Shown here: one piece after another, positions 35,700-35,913 of the stretch
How positions within the stretch are numbered: the first letter of the stretch is position 1
Layout: every line of letters begins with the position of its first letter
From: Paenibacillus bouchesdurhonensis
Lineage (GTDB): Bacteria; Bacillota; Bacilli; Paenibacillales; Paenibacillaceae
Reading direction: 5' to 3'
Length of the DNA stretch: 35,913 nt
Assembly (NCBI RefSeq): GCF_900155685.1
Contig: NZ_LT732548.1
Coordinates: 812 to 36,724, forward strand
The notes under the pieces: generated by a model
The model's input: only the letters and a program-made list of their open reading frames with translations
Told to the model about the DNA's origin: nothing
The model's database searches: none
Made by a program: the position numbers and the translations under genes

Positions 35700-35913
35700 C
35701 GCAAAAATAGCGAAATAGCTGCAATCCAGCAGCGGCAACACCGCACGTAAGCGGCCAGTCGCCCGCGGCAACGCGGGCAGGAACCGCGCGGAGCAGTGCG
35801 GCAGGGGGGCCAAGGCGGCAAAGCTACCTTTGGCCCTTGCGCAGGCGTGACGGGCAGCGTTGCGCCGCTACCGCAGCAGCCGCAAGCGGCGCAACGCTGC
35901 CACCAGCCGCGGC
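35700..35913. repeat. GC-rich, hairpin-dense segment with large inverted repeat
   Basis: About 200 bp of much higher GC than the rest. A perfect 16-bp inverted repeat (35853-35868 with 35886-35901, arms GGCAGCGTTGCGCCGC and its complement) surrounds a 17-nt loop. A perfect 7-bp hairpin with a GCAA loop is at 35761-35778, and a GGGCCAA/TTGGCCC pair lies between. GCGGCAA recurs at least three times. No T-run follows, so it is not a classic intrinsic terminator. It precedes the yabN promoter. Confidence 0.7.
35868..35913 (-). CDS. possible 3' end of an upstream gene (partial)
   Basis: A minus-strand frame enters from the window edge and reads PRLVAALRRLRLLR before a TAG at 35868-35870, in the loop of the 16-bp inverted repeat. 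In B. subtilis the gene before yabN is yabM, a polysaccharide-flippase-like membrane protein, and a basic tail would suit it. The fragment is too short to identify. Another frame remains open longer here but reads like GC-rich noise. Confidence 0.2.
   Translation of the reverse strand, partial: PRLVAALRRLRLLR

Noticed and set aside
35672..35913. Open minus-strand frame of about 80 codons through the GC-rich segment
   Set aside because: Translation is Cys/Arg/Trp/Pro-rich without domain character and ends in the yabN -10 region; openness follows from high GC.

Overview
The window is a chromosomal segment of a Paenibacillus-like Gram-positive spore former. The evidence is a 16S rRNA 5' end of Paenibacillus type, spoIIE and other sporulation genes, about 50% GC, and a gene order that follows the yabN-to-lysS stretch of Bacillus subtilis with some rearrangements. 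Every supported gene lies on the minus strand, so transcription runs from high to low coordinates.

Read in the direction of transcription: 35913-35622 is an unusually GC-rich, hairpin-dense stretch followed by a promoter. Next come yabN (MazG fusion), hup (HU) and rqcP (S4 protein). The sporulation/division cluster yabP-yabQ-divIC follows, then yabR (S1 domain), then spoIIE behind a promoter with 21-bp spacing and a Spo0A-box-like site. Between spoIIE and yabS sits an accessory insert (about 22.3-28.5 kb): a cyclic-di-GMP-I riboswitch with its own terminator, a methyl-accepting chemotaxis protein, and a one-module NRPS ending in a thioester reductase. yabS (vWA) and yabT (Ser/Thr kinase), tilS-hpt, and ftsH follow. 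An NAD/CoA operon (nadA-nadB-nadC-coaX-hslO) then replaces what is a shorter coaX-hslO unit in B. subtilis. cysK is next, then the folate operon pabB-pabA-pabC-folP-folB-folK-yazB-dusB, greA, lysS, and finally tandem rrn promoters driving 16S rRNA, which runs off the window.

Most of the window is conserved housekeeping DNA. The most interesting part is the insert: a c-di-GMP-sensing RNA appears to gate transcription of a chemoreceptor and an aldehyde-releasing peptide-synthetase-like enzyme as one unit, next to the sporulation switch gene spoIIE. Two other leaders deserve attention. The nadA leader has a promoter with an inverted repeat at the start point, then a long terminator hairpin whose loop is complementary to sequence just after the T-run. 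The greA leader is about 250 nt long, has a fully consensus promoter, and contains small open frames. The GC-rich end segment is unexplained.

Starts were set from Shine-Dalgarno position and family length. Several differ from the longest open frame (greA, yazB, folK, nadC, nadB, tilS, yabT, yabS, the NRPS, spoIIE, hup, yabN). No homology search was possible: names rest on motifs and synteny recognised by eye.
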